Positions 36,033 through 47,694 are shown, counted from the stretch's first letter. The stretch is DNA of 64,000 bases from Brasenia schreberi (GCA_036023115.1 JAYKKT010000089.1:22426501-22490500); one strand, 5' to 3'. Numbers and translations are program-made. Notes: generated by a model not told the origin, from the sequence alone.

Positions 36033-36200
36033 TTGCTGGACATTAATGACAACCTGGGCGACTTTAATTGCACTATTCTGGAGGAAGATATTATGGACAT
36101 TAATGACAGCCTGGATTGCACTATTCTGGAGGCAGATAATATGGACATTAACGAGCAGATAATATGGACATTAATGACAGCCTGGGCGACTTTAATTAAT
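36033..36200 (+). repeat. Imperfect tandem repeat
   Basis: Repeats of ATGGACATTAATGACAGCCTGG and TTGCACTATTCTGGAGG (both with small changes), units of roughly 70 bp, partly nested. Confidence 0.75.
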
Positions 36201-36574
36201 AGTGCAAGTCCACTTATGATCACTGAATGGTGTTAGGAAATCTAATTGGCTGCAAAAGGTGGCTGATATGGCTGGAGTTATGGCATATGTTCTGTCCACT
36301 GTTGTATTGGAACTACAAAGCACTTATGGCGGCAATTTTTTTTTGCATTAATGTTGGTGAGATTCTGGAATCTGAGATTTTATATATGGCGGCTGAAATT
36401 AAGTGCAAATGGGTGGCTGCATTTACTGCATCTGGGCAGTAATGGGCCAGTGACTGATTACAAAGTTCTTTATTATGATTATGCTCTTGATCTAATCCTG
36501 GACGTTTTATCAACTCAATCCTGATCTCATTAAAGGCTATCCTGAATCACTGCCTCGAGTACTGCATTTCCTAA

Positions 36575-36886
36575 GGGTTCCTGACTGCAAAAGACTCGAC
36601 AACTAGAGGTTGACTAGCATCAATTCCAACCCAATGTCCAAGCCAGCCTCCTGATTCCTCACCCCAAGTATAAACTTCCTCTTGTCTGGTAACGAGTGCT
36701 GCATGCCTAACCCCACATGAAACACCATGAACATCCAAAACAACATTTGATTCGAGAGGCCCTGGAACCAGCAGATCATCTCTAGGAATTCTACCATTTC
36801 CATTGGTCAGAGAAGAATCGGCCAGCATTTGTCTCCAAACATAAACATCTCCTAAAGCATCACAATCGTCCTGAAACAGGGGATCT
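36575..36886 (-). pseudogene. Captured PRAF-type RCC1-repeat fragment
   Basis: Reads [12 protein letters not shown], then [40 protein letters not shown] and [10 protein letters not shown]. This matches the RCC1 region of plant PH-RCC1-FYVE (PRAF) proteins, where GDVYIWG and [17 protein letters not shown] are hallmarks. About 100 codons are open. No intron interrupts it. It is antisense to the LTR element and directly fused to an LRR piece upstream. Confidence 0.8.
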
Positions 36887-36892
36887 GAGTTG

Positions 36893-37020
36893 TTGCAGTC
36901 CTTAATAAATCCAGTTCTTTCAATGATTTCAAGTCTCCTATTCCTTCTGGAAAATGAGAAAACTTGTAGCCAAGCATTTCAAGAGAGTTGAGTTTACAGA
37001 TTTCATTAGGCAACTTTTGT
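36893..37020 (-). pseudogene. Captured leucine-rich repeat fragment
   Basis: Reads [18 protein letters not shown] and then [17 protein letters not shown], two LRR units of the plant intracellular type (LPxxIxxLxxL). It could come from an NBS-LRR or a Ras-group LRR gene; the piece is too short to decide. The same strand continues into the RCC1 fragment. Confidence 0.7.
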
Positions 37021-37044
37021 AAATACTTTGAATATGCAGTCAGA

Positions 37045-37440
37045 GCAAAAGAGATCAAGACAAGTTGCTGGGACCATCAGGTACACGTACTGATGCAATT
37101 AATGAATTTGAAGCAAAGTTCTAAGGTAAAACGAACAACTATTGGTCAAACAGGCAACAATTTGTTCCTTTCCCGAAGCACTACACATGGTCAGAGATGG
37201 ATTACAAGGATGATGTACAAGACTGGTGACAGAAATTGGTAATCAGCAACGTGATACAAAAGTTGATCAACGTATTTCTCAATTCATATCTCTTATATGT
37301 GATGTCAGCATAATGAAGCAGCAAATGGTTGAGATTGGTTATAATACTGAAAAGTTGCCACTTGGCAAGCTAAGTAAATCTACAATCTTAAAGGGTTATG
37401 AAGTATTAAAGAAAATCTCAGAAGTTATTGGACTTTCAGT
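37045..37440 (+). pseudogene. Captured PARP2 fragment, WGR to regulatory domain
   Basis: Poly(ADP-ribose) polymerase piece. First DQDKLLGPSGTRTDAINEF, then, after one stop, GKTNNYWSNRQQFVPFPKHY and TWSEMDY (WGR domain). After a frameshift near 37215 it reads ISQFISLICDVSIMKQQM, VEIGYNTEKLPLGKLSKSTI and LKGYEVLKKISEVIG (PARP regulatory domain). WGR and regulatory domain are joined without introns, so the source was spliced RNA. The catalytic domain is absent. Sense relative to the LTRs. Confidence 0.88.
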
Positions 37441-37856
37441 TGGAGATTGGATGGGTGAGATAGATAGGATGTTGCATGCAAATTTCTGCGGATAGAGTTA
37501 TCTGATTGCAAGAGTCATGGTGAAAGATCCAACAAACGTTAGGCTAGTTCAGATGGGCCAAAAGATGTTCAATATACGGAACTGAAAAGATCGGAAGATG
37601 TTTTTTTTTATGTGAAGTACTGGTGAAATGTGTTGGTTCATGCAGCTGCATTTGAAGATGATATTAAAAGCCTTGCTACCGCTGTGGTATGATGTGAAAG
37701 TTGCTTACTAGATCAAGCAGATGAATGATGCATATGAAGATGTTCGATGAAATGCTCAAGAAAGAGATGACTAACATGAACATGAAGAGTTTGAGGTATT
37801 GTTTAAGAGAACTAGAAAATTCTTGTGTAAGTTTCATGAGGATTACTTTGTTGTTA

Positions 37857-38235
37857 TGACAGTCAGGATGACTGCTTTATTGTTGTGTCAGTTAGGATGA
37901 CTGCTTTGATGTTGTGATAGCCAGGAAGGTTGCTTTGTTGATGTAACCGCCAGGATGGCTGCTTTATTGTTGTGACAGTCAGGATGGCTACTTTATTGTT
38001 GAGACAGTCAGGATGACTGCTTTGATGTTGTGACAGCCAGGATGGCTGCTTTGTTGATGTAACAGCTAGGATGGCTGCTTTATTTTTGTGACAGCCAAGA
38101 TGGTTGCTTTGTTGATGTAACAGCCAGGATGGTTGCTTTATTGTTGTGACAGCTAGGATGGCTGCTTTGTTGATGTGATAGTTAGAATGACTGCTTTGTT
38201 ATTATTACAGCTAAGAAAGCTGAGTTGATAATACA
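37857..38235 (+). repeat. Array of about 13 hairpin repeats, 29-bp unit
   Basis: The 13-bp core is AGYYAGGATGRCT (a 5-bp inverted repeat around GGA), joined by GCTTTRTTGTTGTGAC-like spacers. Variants include AGTCA/TGACT and AGCCA/TGGCT, so the two arms change together. It ends about 160 bp before the 3' LTR. A 29-bp unit cannot keep a reading frame. Confidence 0.85.
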
Positions 38236-38398
38236 GCCAGAGATGTTGCTTGTGATGATAAGCCAGGAAGGCCAAGATATTTCAAACAGATGAAGATAAG
38301 ATCCGTGATGAAGACAGATGAAGAACATTTCAAACAGATATGAAGATTTTTTGGCAAGTTTGGAGTTCGAAGTATCTCACTCTCAACTTGAGGGGGGG

Positions 38399-38702
38399 TG
38401 TTGAAGAATATGCTTATCTAATGTTATTTGTGTTAGTTTTATGTTTCTAGGTATTATTATACTCGCCCGAAACTTTAGGGGTATTTTGGTTATTTTGGTC
38501 AATTTCCGTTTTACAACTCCCTATATAAGGGCTGGTAGATTGTATTAGAGAGAGTGAGATTGTGTTGTAAGTGTGAGTGGAGAAGAGGGGGGGCGGCCTC
38601 CATTGGAGGTCCGCCCCTTCCTTCAGTCCATCGTTTTTCCTCTTTAATATAAGTCTCATTTTGTGTGTTTAATCTCCTACAATATTTTTCTGAATTACAA
38701 CA
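38399..38702 (+). repeat. 3' LTR of the gene-carrying element
   Basis: 304 bp, preceded by the purine tract CTTGAGGGGGGG and followed by the TSD GTAGA and resumed LINE F sequence. Confidence 0.9.
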
Positions 38703-39515
38703 GTAGATACTATGATTCGGAGAAAGATTCATATTCTATGTTTACAAGAGACAAAATGGGTTGGAGAAAAAGCAAAGGAGATAAAGGATACAAGTTTTAA
38801 ATTATGGTACTCACGTAAAGAAAAGGCTCGAAACGGAGTTGGTATTATCATAAATAAAGATTTCAAGGAGAGTATAGTAGACATACAACGATATGGTGAC
38901 CGAATCATAACGTTGAAATTAGTGTTAGGAGCAGAGGTTTTGAATATAGTTTGTGCATACGCACCCTAAGTAGGACTAGAAGATAGTATAAAGACAGTTT
39001 TTTGGGAAGAGTTAGATAAGGTGTTTCAAAAGATTCCACAAAGGGAGATCAATTGTTTAGGAGGAGATTTAAATGAATATGTCGATAAAGAGGCATTAGG
39101 ATATCAAGGGATTCATGGAAACCTTGGTTTTGGGGATATAAATGAGGAAGGTAGGGAGATTTTAAATTTTGCTATGGCATTTGATCTCTTTATAGTTGTT
39201 ACAATCTTCAAAAAATGATATGAACATTTAATTACTTATAAGAGTGGCTTATCACAAACACAAATTGATTACTTTATTTATAGAAAAAAAGATAGAGCGT
39301 GTTGTAAAGATTGTAAGGTAATTCCAGGAGAAAGCTCAACCACCCAACATCGACTTTAAGTTATAGATTTACAAATAAAAAAGTGGACAAAGAAGAAAAG
39401 AGTACATCGAGCTATTCAGACTAAATGGTAGAACTTCAAAGGCGGGAAAGAATATATATTTAAACAGAAAGTCCTGCAAGGAGATGTTTGGAATTATGTT
39501 GGCACACCCTGAGAT

Positions 39516-40910
39516 ATGTGGAACAATATGGCTATACATATTAGGAAAGTTGCGAAAGATGTGTTAGGGGTATCTAAGGGAGGTGTACCGGCACAAAAAG
39601 AAGCTTGGTGGTGGAGTGAAGTAGTACAAAATAAAATCAAGGCAAAGAGGGCATGTTACAAATTACATTACGCTAAGAAAACTAGTGAAACTTTAGAAGC
39701 TTATAAGAAAGCAAAAAAGGCCGTTAGTGAAGCAAAAGCTAAGATTTGGGAGGACTTATATAAAAAACTCAACTCAAAAGAGGGTAAAAGAGATATTTTT
39801 AGGATAGCTAGGGCTAGAGATAAGAAAACTAAAGGTCTTAATTATGTTAGATGCATAAAAAACGAGGATGAAAAAATTCTAGTGGCAAATGATGATATAA
39901 AAAATAGATGGAAAAACTATTTTTATAATCTTTTTAATGAAAATAAAGATGTTAGTATTAGTTTAGGAGATTTAGCCAACTCAGAAAAGTATATAAACCA
40001 CAATTTCTACCGACGTATTCAAAAGAATGAAGTCAAAGAGGCTCTTAAACATATAAAGGGTGGTAAATCGGTAGGACCAGATAATATTCCTATAGAAGTT
40101 TGGAAAATACTAGGAGAAATAGGAATCACTTGGCTCACAAAACTATTTAATGAAATATGGAAAAACCAAAAGATGCCCGAGGAATGGAGAACAAGTACAC
40201 TTATACCCATATATAAGAACAAGGGAGACATTCAAAATTGTGTGAATTATCGATGTATCAAGTTAATGAGTCATACTATGAAATTATGGGAAAGAATTAT
40301 CGAACGTAGGTTAAGACAAGTATCAAGTACAACAGAAAACCAATTTGGGTTCATGCCAGGCAGATCTACTATTGAAGCGATTCACCTTTTGAGACGCCTT
40401 ATGGAACATTTTAGAGCAAAAAAGAAAGACCTTCACATGATATTTATTGATCTAGAAAAAGCTTATGATAGGGTACCGAGAGAGGTTCTTTGGAGAACTT
40501 TGGAAAAAAGAGGTATCCCATTGACATATATTAACCTTATAAGAGACATGTATGATGGTGCAAAAACATGTGTGAGGACTCATGAAGGAACGACAGACTT
40601 CTTTGAAGTTAATATTGGGTTACATCAAGGATCAACTTTAAGTCCATACTTATTTATAATGGTGATGGATGAGTTAACAAAACATATTCAAGATGAAGTA
40701 CCTTGGTGTATGTTATTTGCAGATGACATTGTATTAGTGGAGGAGTCTAAGGAAAAAGTTAATAGAAAATTGAAACTATGGAGAGAAACATTAGAAAGCA
40801 AAGGCGTCCGACTTAGTAGAACAAAGACAAAATATATGGAATGTAAGTTTGATCATTTGGTTACTTCAAAGGACATGGAAATTAAAATTGGCACACATTG
40901 CATCCCCTAA
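39516..40910 (+). CDS. LINE F reverse transcriptase, long open part
   Basis: 464 codons from [18 protein letters not shown] to a stop after IGTHCIP (other copies read IPQKESF). Motifs: [79 protein letters not shown] and the catalytic [12 protein letters not shown]. After the stop the frame continues to 41384 with [19 protein letters not shown]. Endonuclease pieces upstream (38712-38969, 39021-39218) are broken by stops. The longest reverse transcriptase frame in the window, but the whole protein is not intact. Confidence 0.88.
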   Translation: MWNNMAIHIRKVAKDVLGVSKGGVPAQKEAWWWSEVVQNKIKAKRACYKLHYAKKTSETLEAYKKAKKAVSEAKAKIWEDLYKKLNSKEGKRDIFRIARARDKKTKGLNYVRCIKNEDEKILVANDDIKNRWKNYFYNLFNENKDVSISLGDLANSEKYINHNFYRRIQKNEVKEALKHIKGGKSVGPDNIPIEVWKILGEIGITWLTKLFNEIWKNQKMPEEWRTSTLIPIYKNKGDIQNCVNYRCIKLMSHTMKLWERIIERRLRQVSSTTENQFGFMPGRSTIEAIHLLRRLMEHFRAKKKDLHMIFIDLEKAYDRVPREVLWRTLEKRGIPLTYINLIRDMYDGAKTCVRTHEGTTDFFEVNIGLHQGSTLSPYLFIMVMDELTKHIQDEVPWCMLFADDIVLVEESKEKVNRKLKLWRETLESKGVRLSRTKTKYMECKFDHLVTSKDMEIKIGTHCIP

Positions 40911-41536
40911 AAGGAAAGTTTTAAATACCTAGGGTCAATTTTTCAGAGTGATGGAAGAATTGATGGTGATGTTACACATAGAATTAATGATGGTTGGTTA
41001 AAATGGAGAGGAGCATCAGGTATTCTTTGTGATAAGAAGATACCATTAAAGTTAAAAGGTAAATATTATAGAGCAGCAATTAGGCCTACCATGTTTTATG
41101 GTTCTGAGTGTTGGGTAGTTAATCATCAATATGTACAAAAGATGTCTGTGACGGAAATGAAGATGTTGAGATGGATGAGTGGTCATACAAGAAAAAACCG
41201 TATAAATAATGAGGTTATTAGAAACAAATTAGGAGTGGCACCAATAGAGGATAAAATGAGAAAATATCGTTTAAGATGGTTTGGACATATAGAAAGAAGA
41301 TCAAAAGAAGAACTTCTAAGAAGGTATGAAAAACTAAATTTGGAAAGTATTAAAAGAGGTAGAGGACGACCACAAAAGTGTTGAAAGAAACAATAAAGAA
41401 TGATCTAGCTTATTGTGAGTTAACTGCTAACATGGCACATGATAGGGATGTGTGGAAACAAAGAATCCATGTAGCTGACCCCGTCTAGTATGGGAAAAGG
41501 GTTAGTTGTTGTTTGTTTGTTGTTAATGTAACTCAA

Positions 41537-42977
41537 CTTTCAACACAAAATTGTAATAATTGGATGATAATTGATCATAAGAGATGAATTGAGAAATCGG
41601 ATACTTACCACGTAATCTTTTTCCTTTCCGAAGTGCTATTGAACATCCAAGTCCTTACCGCTTGTTTCTTCTATGATCTCGTCTGAATCTGAGAAGGTTT
41701 CTCTCCCTTGGTTCGTAGTATCTATTGGTTTGGGCATAAATATATTTCTCTCCCCTCTTCTATACACCTGTATCTTTTTTTCTTCTGGCAATTGATAATT
41801 TTCTGCAAGAGAATTATCTTCCTCTATTCCTTCACTTATAATATTTCTAGGAAGAACTATCTCTTCAATGCTAGAATTAGGCAAATCAGTCGAATTTTTG
41901 TAGAATGGAGTAGTTTCAAAGAATGTTACATCCATGGAGATATACTTTCGATGAGAATTAGGATCATAACAAATATGTCATTTCTTTTTATAAGAATACC
42001 CAATAAAAACACATTTAATTACCCTTGGATCAAGCTTATCTATGAATTGATTATGAATATGAACATAACAAATACAACAAAATACTCTGGGGATAAGGTG
42101 AAATGGGTTATCTTCAGGCTTAATCAACTTGAATGGAGACTTTCCTGCAAGAACCACAGTAGGGATTCTATTCATGATATATACAACTGTAAGTATTGCT
42201 TCTGGCCAAAATATTTTGGAACATTGTATTAAAGAAGTAAAGTTCGAGCAATTTCCAAAATATGTTGATTTTTCCGTTCAACAACTCCATTTTGTTGTGG
42301 GGTATAGATACAAGATGTCTGATGTAATATATCGTGAGTATGAAGATATGATTCCAATTGAGAATTACAGAATTCACCACCATTATCACATCTGAGGGTC
42401 TTAATGGTATAACCAAACTGAGTCTTAATGAGATTATGAACCATAGGGAAAATCGAAGATACTTCTGATTTGGATTTCATTAGATAAACAAAAGTAAGTC
42501 TGGAATAGTCATCAAAAATAAAATATTTAAAGTTTCCAAAGAAGGTATCACACATGGTCCCCATATATCAGAATGTATCAACTCAAAAGGAACGACTGAT
42601 TTTGACTCACTACTAAGAAAATTAGCCCTATGATGTTTTGCCCTTTGACATACATCACATTGAATGACCACATCACCAGGGATTACAAAAGGAACTAACT
42701 CTCGAATTTTAGACATAGGTAAATGCTCTAATTGACTATGCCAAATTCTTATCTCTTCTTCTGCAGTAATGGTTTCTAATGTTCTTTTCTGCATTGAAAT
42801 CTGATGTCCAGGTAGTATGTATAGCCCATTCCTTAGTTCACCACGTCCAAAGGTTCTTCTCGTTCTCAAATCGTGAAAAACACAACCAGATGAGGAGAAT
42901 GCAACTGAACAATTCATATATCTAACCAAGGAACTTACTGAAAGTAGGTTTACTGAGAATTTTGGAATATATATCAC
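41537..42977 (-). pseudogene. copia-7 protease end, integrase and linker
   Basis: Pre-integrase and integrase pieces: IYIPKFSVNLLSVSSLVRYM, CDVCQRAKHHRANF (zinc-binding HHCC region), HSDIWGPC, LRCDNGGEFCNSQLE and QQNGVVERKNQHILE. All three catalytic acids of the DDE triad are readable. The linker at 41636-41935 (MDVTFFETTPFYKNST) leads to the reverse transcriptase beyond LINE F. Confidence 0.82.
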
Positions 42978-43199
42978 TGAACTAAGCCTGAGATTGTCTC
43001 TCTGAAGTACTCATTTTCCTTCCATAGGAACTAAAGAACCATTTGTTACTTTCACATACTGTGGAGTTGAAGTCACTTCATACTGCATGAGATTAGATTT
43101 ATTCCCTACCATATGATCGGTAGACCCTGAATCTATTATTCAATAACAAGAAGATGTAGAATCTTTAAGAGAAGAGTTACCACTGATACTAAGTAGGAG

Positions 43200-44330
43200 G
43201 ACTTAATTATGTCTTTGACGAAGAGGTTGAAGGTTGGTCATATAGGCGTGTTTCAATTTCTGCAATCTGTTTCTTCAATTCTGCCATTTCATCTATAGGA
43301 CTTATTTCCATTTTCTTTTCAGATGTGCTTACCACATAACTGTCATAATCTTTATATTCTGTTGGTTTTCTAATAATTTCCCAATAATGTTCTTGTGTGT
43401 GTCTCCTTTTCCCATGATGAGTACACTGTAGTTTGTTCTTATCATCATAATTCTGATTTCTACCTCTTCCTCGACCTCTGACTGAATCTCTTCCTCTCTG
43501 ATAATTACTCTGTCTCCTACCAGCAAATACAGATTTCTCGACTTGTATATGTTATCTTTTTTCTAAATTCTTCCGATCTTCTTCCCTTAGTAGGAGAGAA
43601 TATATTTTTCCAAGAGATGGAAGTTCTTCCTTGCTTAGGATATTCGGCTTGATTGATTCATATTCAGGTGAGATCCCGTAGAGTAAGTCAAACACTTTTC
43701 AAATTTTCCCGTCTGTTGTTCTCTCTTTTACATAGTGATTGCACTTATTTTTCACAATATATCTTTGTTCATTCCATAGTTCCTGCAGTTCTCCATAGTA
43801 CTCACTCACTGATCTGGTTCCTTGGCGACATTTCCTTGTTCTTTTAATAATCTCATATTCTTTTGTTATATTCCTTTATCTTTAATAAGCTTCTTCGACT
43901 GCCGACCAAATTTCTGTAGTTGATTCCATATACATAAAAGTTTTACTGATGGAAGGATTCATAGATTAAATGAGCCATGAACTTACCAAGGCATCATCCT
44001 TGGACCACCTTTCAAAATCTGCAATATTTTCCTCTAATGGTGGCTGATATTATTTGATAATAGAGACTTTTCCTCTAGATCGTAAAACAAGTTTAATGGA
44101 CCGAGCCCATTTTCTATAATTTCTTCCATCTAGTCGGATATTTGTAATTTCAAATGGTTCCAACTTTTGATCATTTCCATACGCAACTGATAGTGATTCC
44201 TCTTTAATTCTTTCTTCAATATTAGTTCGATGTTGAATATGTTTTTCACTTGTTTGAGTTGTCTCTTCCTTTTCTTAATTGTCTGAATTTTCAGAGGGGT
44301 AGTTTCTATCAGCATTGTAGCACCCTAATA
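43200..44330 (-). pseudogene. copia-7 gag remnant
   Basis: Minus-strand gag sequence in several frames with stops. The zinc-knuckle region near 43380-43440 has lost cysteines (TCATCATGGG where the second Cys is expected). The 460 bp between it and the PBS are leader with no coding signal. Confidence 0.7.
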
Positions 44331-44777
44331 TCTATCTCAGGTAATAACTGTCGTATTGAATTTTCTTTGTCTCCACGTGTTTTTGTTGTCGTAACAGACT
44401 AATGTCGTCTGTGTAGGCTGCTGTCAATGGTGCAGTACTGATCACTATGGTCAGATGTGCCTGTAAATCAACATAAAATACCTCTACAGAATCTGTCTTG
44501 TCGACTGTGCATACTGTTGTTAATGGTGCAGTACAATGCGATTAACAACAAATGAACCAAGAAAGAACCTGTTGTAAACTTTGGGTATGCGATCCTTAGT
44601 GATGGCAAGGGTAGATCCAATATGTTCTTAAGGCAGCAGTCAAACAAAAACTCAGTACGAGTCTTGAAGGTGTAGAATATCTATGATGTTGTGAGACAGA
44701 ATCTGTTTTGCCCTCAATTCAACGACTGATTTGGTTATTGCAACTTCCTTCAATACGTCGTTGCTTCAACATGTCCT

Positions 44778-45098
44778 GCTCTGATACCATGTTCACTAAT
44801 CACATAAAAATACATGGAGATTAATAAAAAGTTTACAGAGAAGATGGAGGTGTGTTCGGCTAACAGATGCCACCACCATATATCTCTTTCTTCCTGTTTC
44901 TCAATTAACTCTGCTGATAGGGTTTCACCCCTTTAAATATCAGCATTACAATATCAAATTTACTAAAGTACCATTAATGAGGCTTATTCAAAAACGTACT
45001 TAAGATATATATATATAACGGAAAAATTAAATTAAAGCTGAACAAGTTCTGTAGATGGTCTGCGATCATAATCTACTCTTCTTTCATAAGTTCCAACA
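44778..45098 (-). repeat. PBS and 5' LTR of copia-7
   Basis: LTR 309 bp, TGTTGGAACTT...GTGAACA on the minus strand, followed by TGGTATCAGAGC. It contains a short (TA)n tract. Confidence 0.85.
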
Positions 45099-45490
45099 AG
45101 TACTTGGATGGTGATTGCATAAATCGATTGATAATGCTCACTGCATATGCTATGTCTGGGCGTGTAATAGTAAGTATATAAGTTTCCCAACTAGTTATTG
45201 ATATCTGGTTATGTCCACTTTATCAGCTCCATCTTCTATTTACAGCTTGTAATTAACATCCATGGGAGTGTATATTGGTTTACAACTTTCCATCTTACCG
45301 TCTCGCAATAAGTCCAATGTATACTTTCTTTGATTTAAGAAAATATTTGTACGAGAGTAAGTTACTTCAATACCTAAGAAATAATGTAGTCTTTCGAGAT
45401 ACTTGATGTCAAATAGACGAGAATATCTTGCTTTAACCTTTGGATTTCTTCAATGGCATCTCCTGTCACAATAATGTCATCAACATATAT

Positions 45491-47694
45491 AAGTACAACA
45501 ACAACAACTAAGCCTTTTCCCATACTAGACGGGGTCGGCTACATGGATTCTTTGTTTCCACAGATCTCTATCGTGTGCCATGTTAGCAGTTAACTCCCAA
45601 TAAGCTAGATCATTCTTTATTGTTTCTTTCCAACACTTTTGTGGTCGTCCTCTACCTCTTTTAATACTTTCCAAATTTAGGTTTTCTAACCTTCTTACAG
45701 GTTCTTCTTTTGATCTTCTTTCTATATGTCCAAACCATCTTAAACGATGTTCTCTCATTTTATCCTCTATTGGTGCCACTCCTAATTTGTTTCTAATAAC
45801 CTCATTATGTATACGGTCTTTTCTTGTATGACCACTCATCCATCTCAACATCTTCATTTCTGTCACAGACATCTTTTGTACATGTTGATGATTAACTGCC
45901 CAACACTCAGAACCATAAACATGGCAGGCCTAACTGCTGCTCTATAATATTTACCTTTTAATTTTAATGGTATCTTCTTATCACAAAGAATACCTGATGC
46001 TCCTCTCCATTTTAACCAACCAGCATTAATTCTATGTGTAACATCTCCATCAATTCTTCCATCACTTTGAAAAATTGACCCTAGGTATTTAAAACTTTCT
46101 TTTTGGGGAATGCAATGTGTGCCAATTTTAATTTCTATGTCCTCTGAAATAGCCAAATGATCAAACTTACATTCCATATATTCTGTCTTTGTTCTACTAA
46201 GTGGGAGGCCTTTGTTTTCTAATGTTTCTCTCCATAGTTCCAATTTTCTATTAACTTTTTCCTTAGACTCCTCCACTAATACAATGTCATCTGCAAATAA
46301 CATACACCAAGGTACTTCATCTTGAATATGTTTTGTTAACTCATCCATCACCATTATAAATAAGTATGGACTTAAAGTTGATCCTTGATGTAACCCAATA
46401 TTAACTTCAAAGAAGTCTGTCGTTCCTTCATGAGTCCTCACACATGTTTTTGCACCATCATACATGTCTCTTATAAGGTTAATATATGTCAATGGGATAC
46501 CTCTTTTTTCCAAAGTTCTCCAAAGAACCTCCCTCGGTACCCTATCATAAGCTTTTTCTAGATCAATAAATATCATATGAAGGTCTTTCTTTTTTGTTCT
46601 AAAATGTTCCATAAGACGTCTCAAAAGGTGAATCGCTTCAATAGTAGATCTGCCTGGCATGAACCCAAATTGGTTCTCTGTTGTACTTGATACTTGTCTT
46701 AACCTATGTTCAATAATTCTTTCCCATAATTTCATAGTATGACTCATTAACTTGATACCTCGATAATTCGCACAATTTTGAATGTCTCCCTTGTTCTTAT
46801 ATACGAGTATAAGTGTACTTGCTCTCCATTCCTCGGGCATCTTTTGGTTTTTTCATATTTCATTAAATAGTCTTGTGAGCCAAGTGATTCCTATTTCTCC
46901 TAGTATTTTCCAAACTTCTATAGGAATATTATCTGGTCCTACCGATTTACCACCCTTCATATGTTTAAGAGCCTCTTTGACTTCATTCTTTTGAATACGC
47001 CGGTAGAAATTGTGGTTTATATACTTTTCTGACTTGGCTAAATCTCCTAAACTAATACTAACATCTTTATTTTCATTAAAAAGATTATAAAAATAGTTTT
47101 TCCATCTATTTCTTATATCATCATTTGCCACTAAAATTTTTTCATCCTCGTCTTTTATGCATCTAACATAATTAAGATCTTTAGTTTTCTTATCTCTAGC
47201 CCTAGCTATCCTAAAAATATCTCTTTCACCCTCTTTTGAGTTGAGTTTTTTATATAAGTCCTCCCAAATCTTAGCTTTTGCTTCACTAACGGCCTTTTTT
47301 GCTTCCTTCTTTGCTTTCTTATAAGCTTCTAAAGTTTCACTAGTTTTCTTAACATAATGTAATTTGTAACATGCCCTCTTTGCCTTGATTTTGTTTTGTA
47401 CTACTTCACTCCACCACCAAGCTTCTTTTTGTGCCGGTACACCTCCCTTAGATACCCCTAACACATCTTTTGCCACTTTCCTAATATGTATAGCCATATT
47501 GTTCCACATATCAGAGGGTGTGCCAACATAATTCCAAACATCTCCTTGAAGGACTTTTTGTTTAAATATATCTTCTTTCTCACTTTTGAGGTTCCACCAT
47601 TTAGTCCGAATAGCTCGATGCACTCTTTTTTTCTTTGTCCATTTTTTTATTTGTAAATCCATAACTAAAAGTCGATGTGTGATCAATTTTTCTA
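45491..47694 (-). mobile_element. RTE-clade LINE G, 5'-truncated
   Basis: Tail ACAACAACAACAAC on the plus strand at 45491, then the complete reverse transcriptase region, truncated at the end of the endonuclease (HRLLVMDLQIKKW). No convincing TSD. Closest to intact of the LINE reverse transcriptases here. Confidence 0.88.
45525..47667 (-). pseudogene. LINE G reverse transcriptase
   Basis: Three open pieces. Connector and N-terminus end at 46853 ([19 protein letters not shown] ... [17 protein letters not shown]). The core is at 45863-46840 ([67 protein letters not shown]). The C-terminal part is at 45525-45872 ([20 protein letters not shown]). Only a stop (near 46852) and a frameshift near 45870 separate them. 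It supplies the empty-site reference for hAT1. Confidence 0.88.

Larger units (their letters stand above)
34680..38702 (+). mobile_element. Non-autonomous LTR element carrying host gene fragments
   Basis: 5' LTR 34680-35001 and 3' LTR 38399-38702 (TGTTKAAGAATATGC...GAATTACAACA), perfect PBS at 35002, purine-rich tract before 38399, and 5-bp TSD GTAGA (34675-34679 and 38703-38707). The 3.4-kb interior has no gag, protease, integrase, reverse transcriptase or RNase H. It instead holds pieces resembling DNA polymerase epsilon, an LRR protein, a PRAF/RCC1 protein and PARP2, plus tandem repeats. The orientation given follows PBS and LTR. Confidence 0.88.
34508..41523 (+). mobile_element. RTE-clade LINE F, nested in copia-7 and split by an LTR element
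   Basis: 5' fragment 34508-34679 and the rest at 38703-41523, ending in a TTGTTG-rich tail. TSD TAATGTAACTCAA at 34495-34507 and 41524-41536. The LINE sequence reads through if 34680-38707 is removed, leaving one copy of GTAGA. Confidence 0.9.
32746..45098 (-). mobile_element. copia-7, full-length copia split by LINE F
   Basis: 5' LTR 44790-45098, PBS GCTCTGATACCA (plus strand) 44778-44789, gag 44330-43200, protease and integrase to 41537, then, left of LINE F (34508-41523), reverse transcriptase and RNase H at 34494-33148. The polypurine tract (CTCCCCCTTAAGTT on plus) starts at 32958 and a truncated 3' LTR occupies 32746-32957. The LTRs share long identical stretches such as CAGCATTACAATATCAAATT. 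Confidence 0.88.

Noticed and set aside
36440..36570. Plus-strand NPDLIKGYPESLPRVLHFL as a fifth captured gene
   Set aside because: Looks protein-like, but I cannot assign it and it abuts the RCC1 fragment; left unassigned.
37857..38235. CRISPR-like regular array
   Set aside because: Units are contiguous 29-bp tandem repeats with no unique spacers, and this is plant DNA.
45491..47694. TSD for LINE G
   Set aside because: Flanks AACATATATAAGT and GTGATCAATTTT do not match; a local repeat of TATCAATTTTTCT on the right is not shared with the left.
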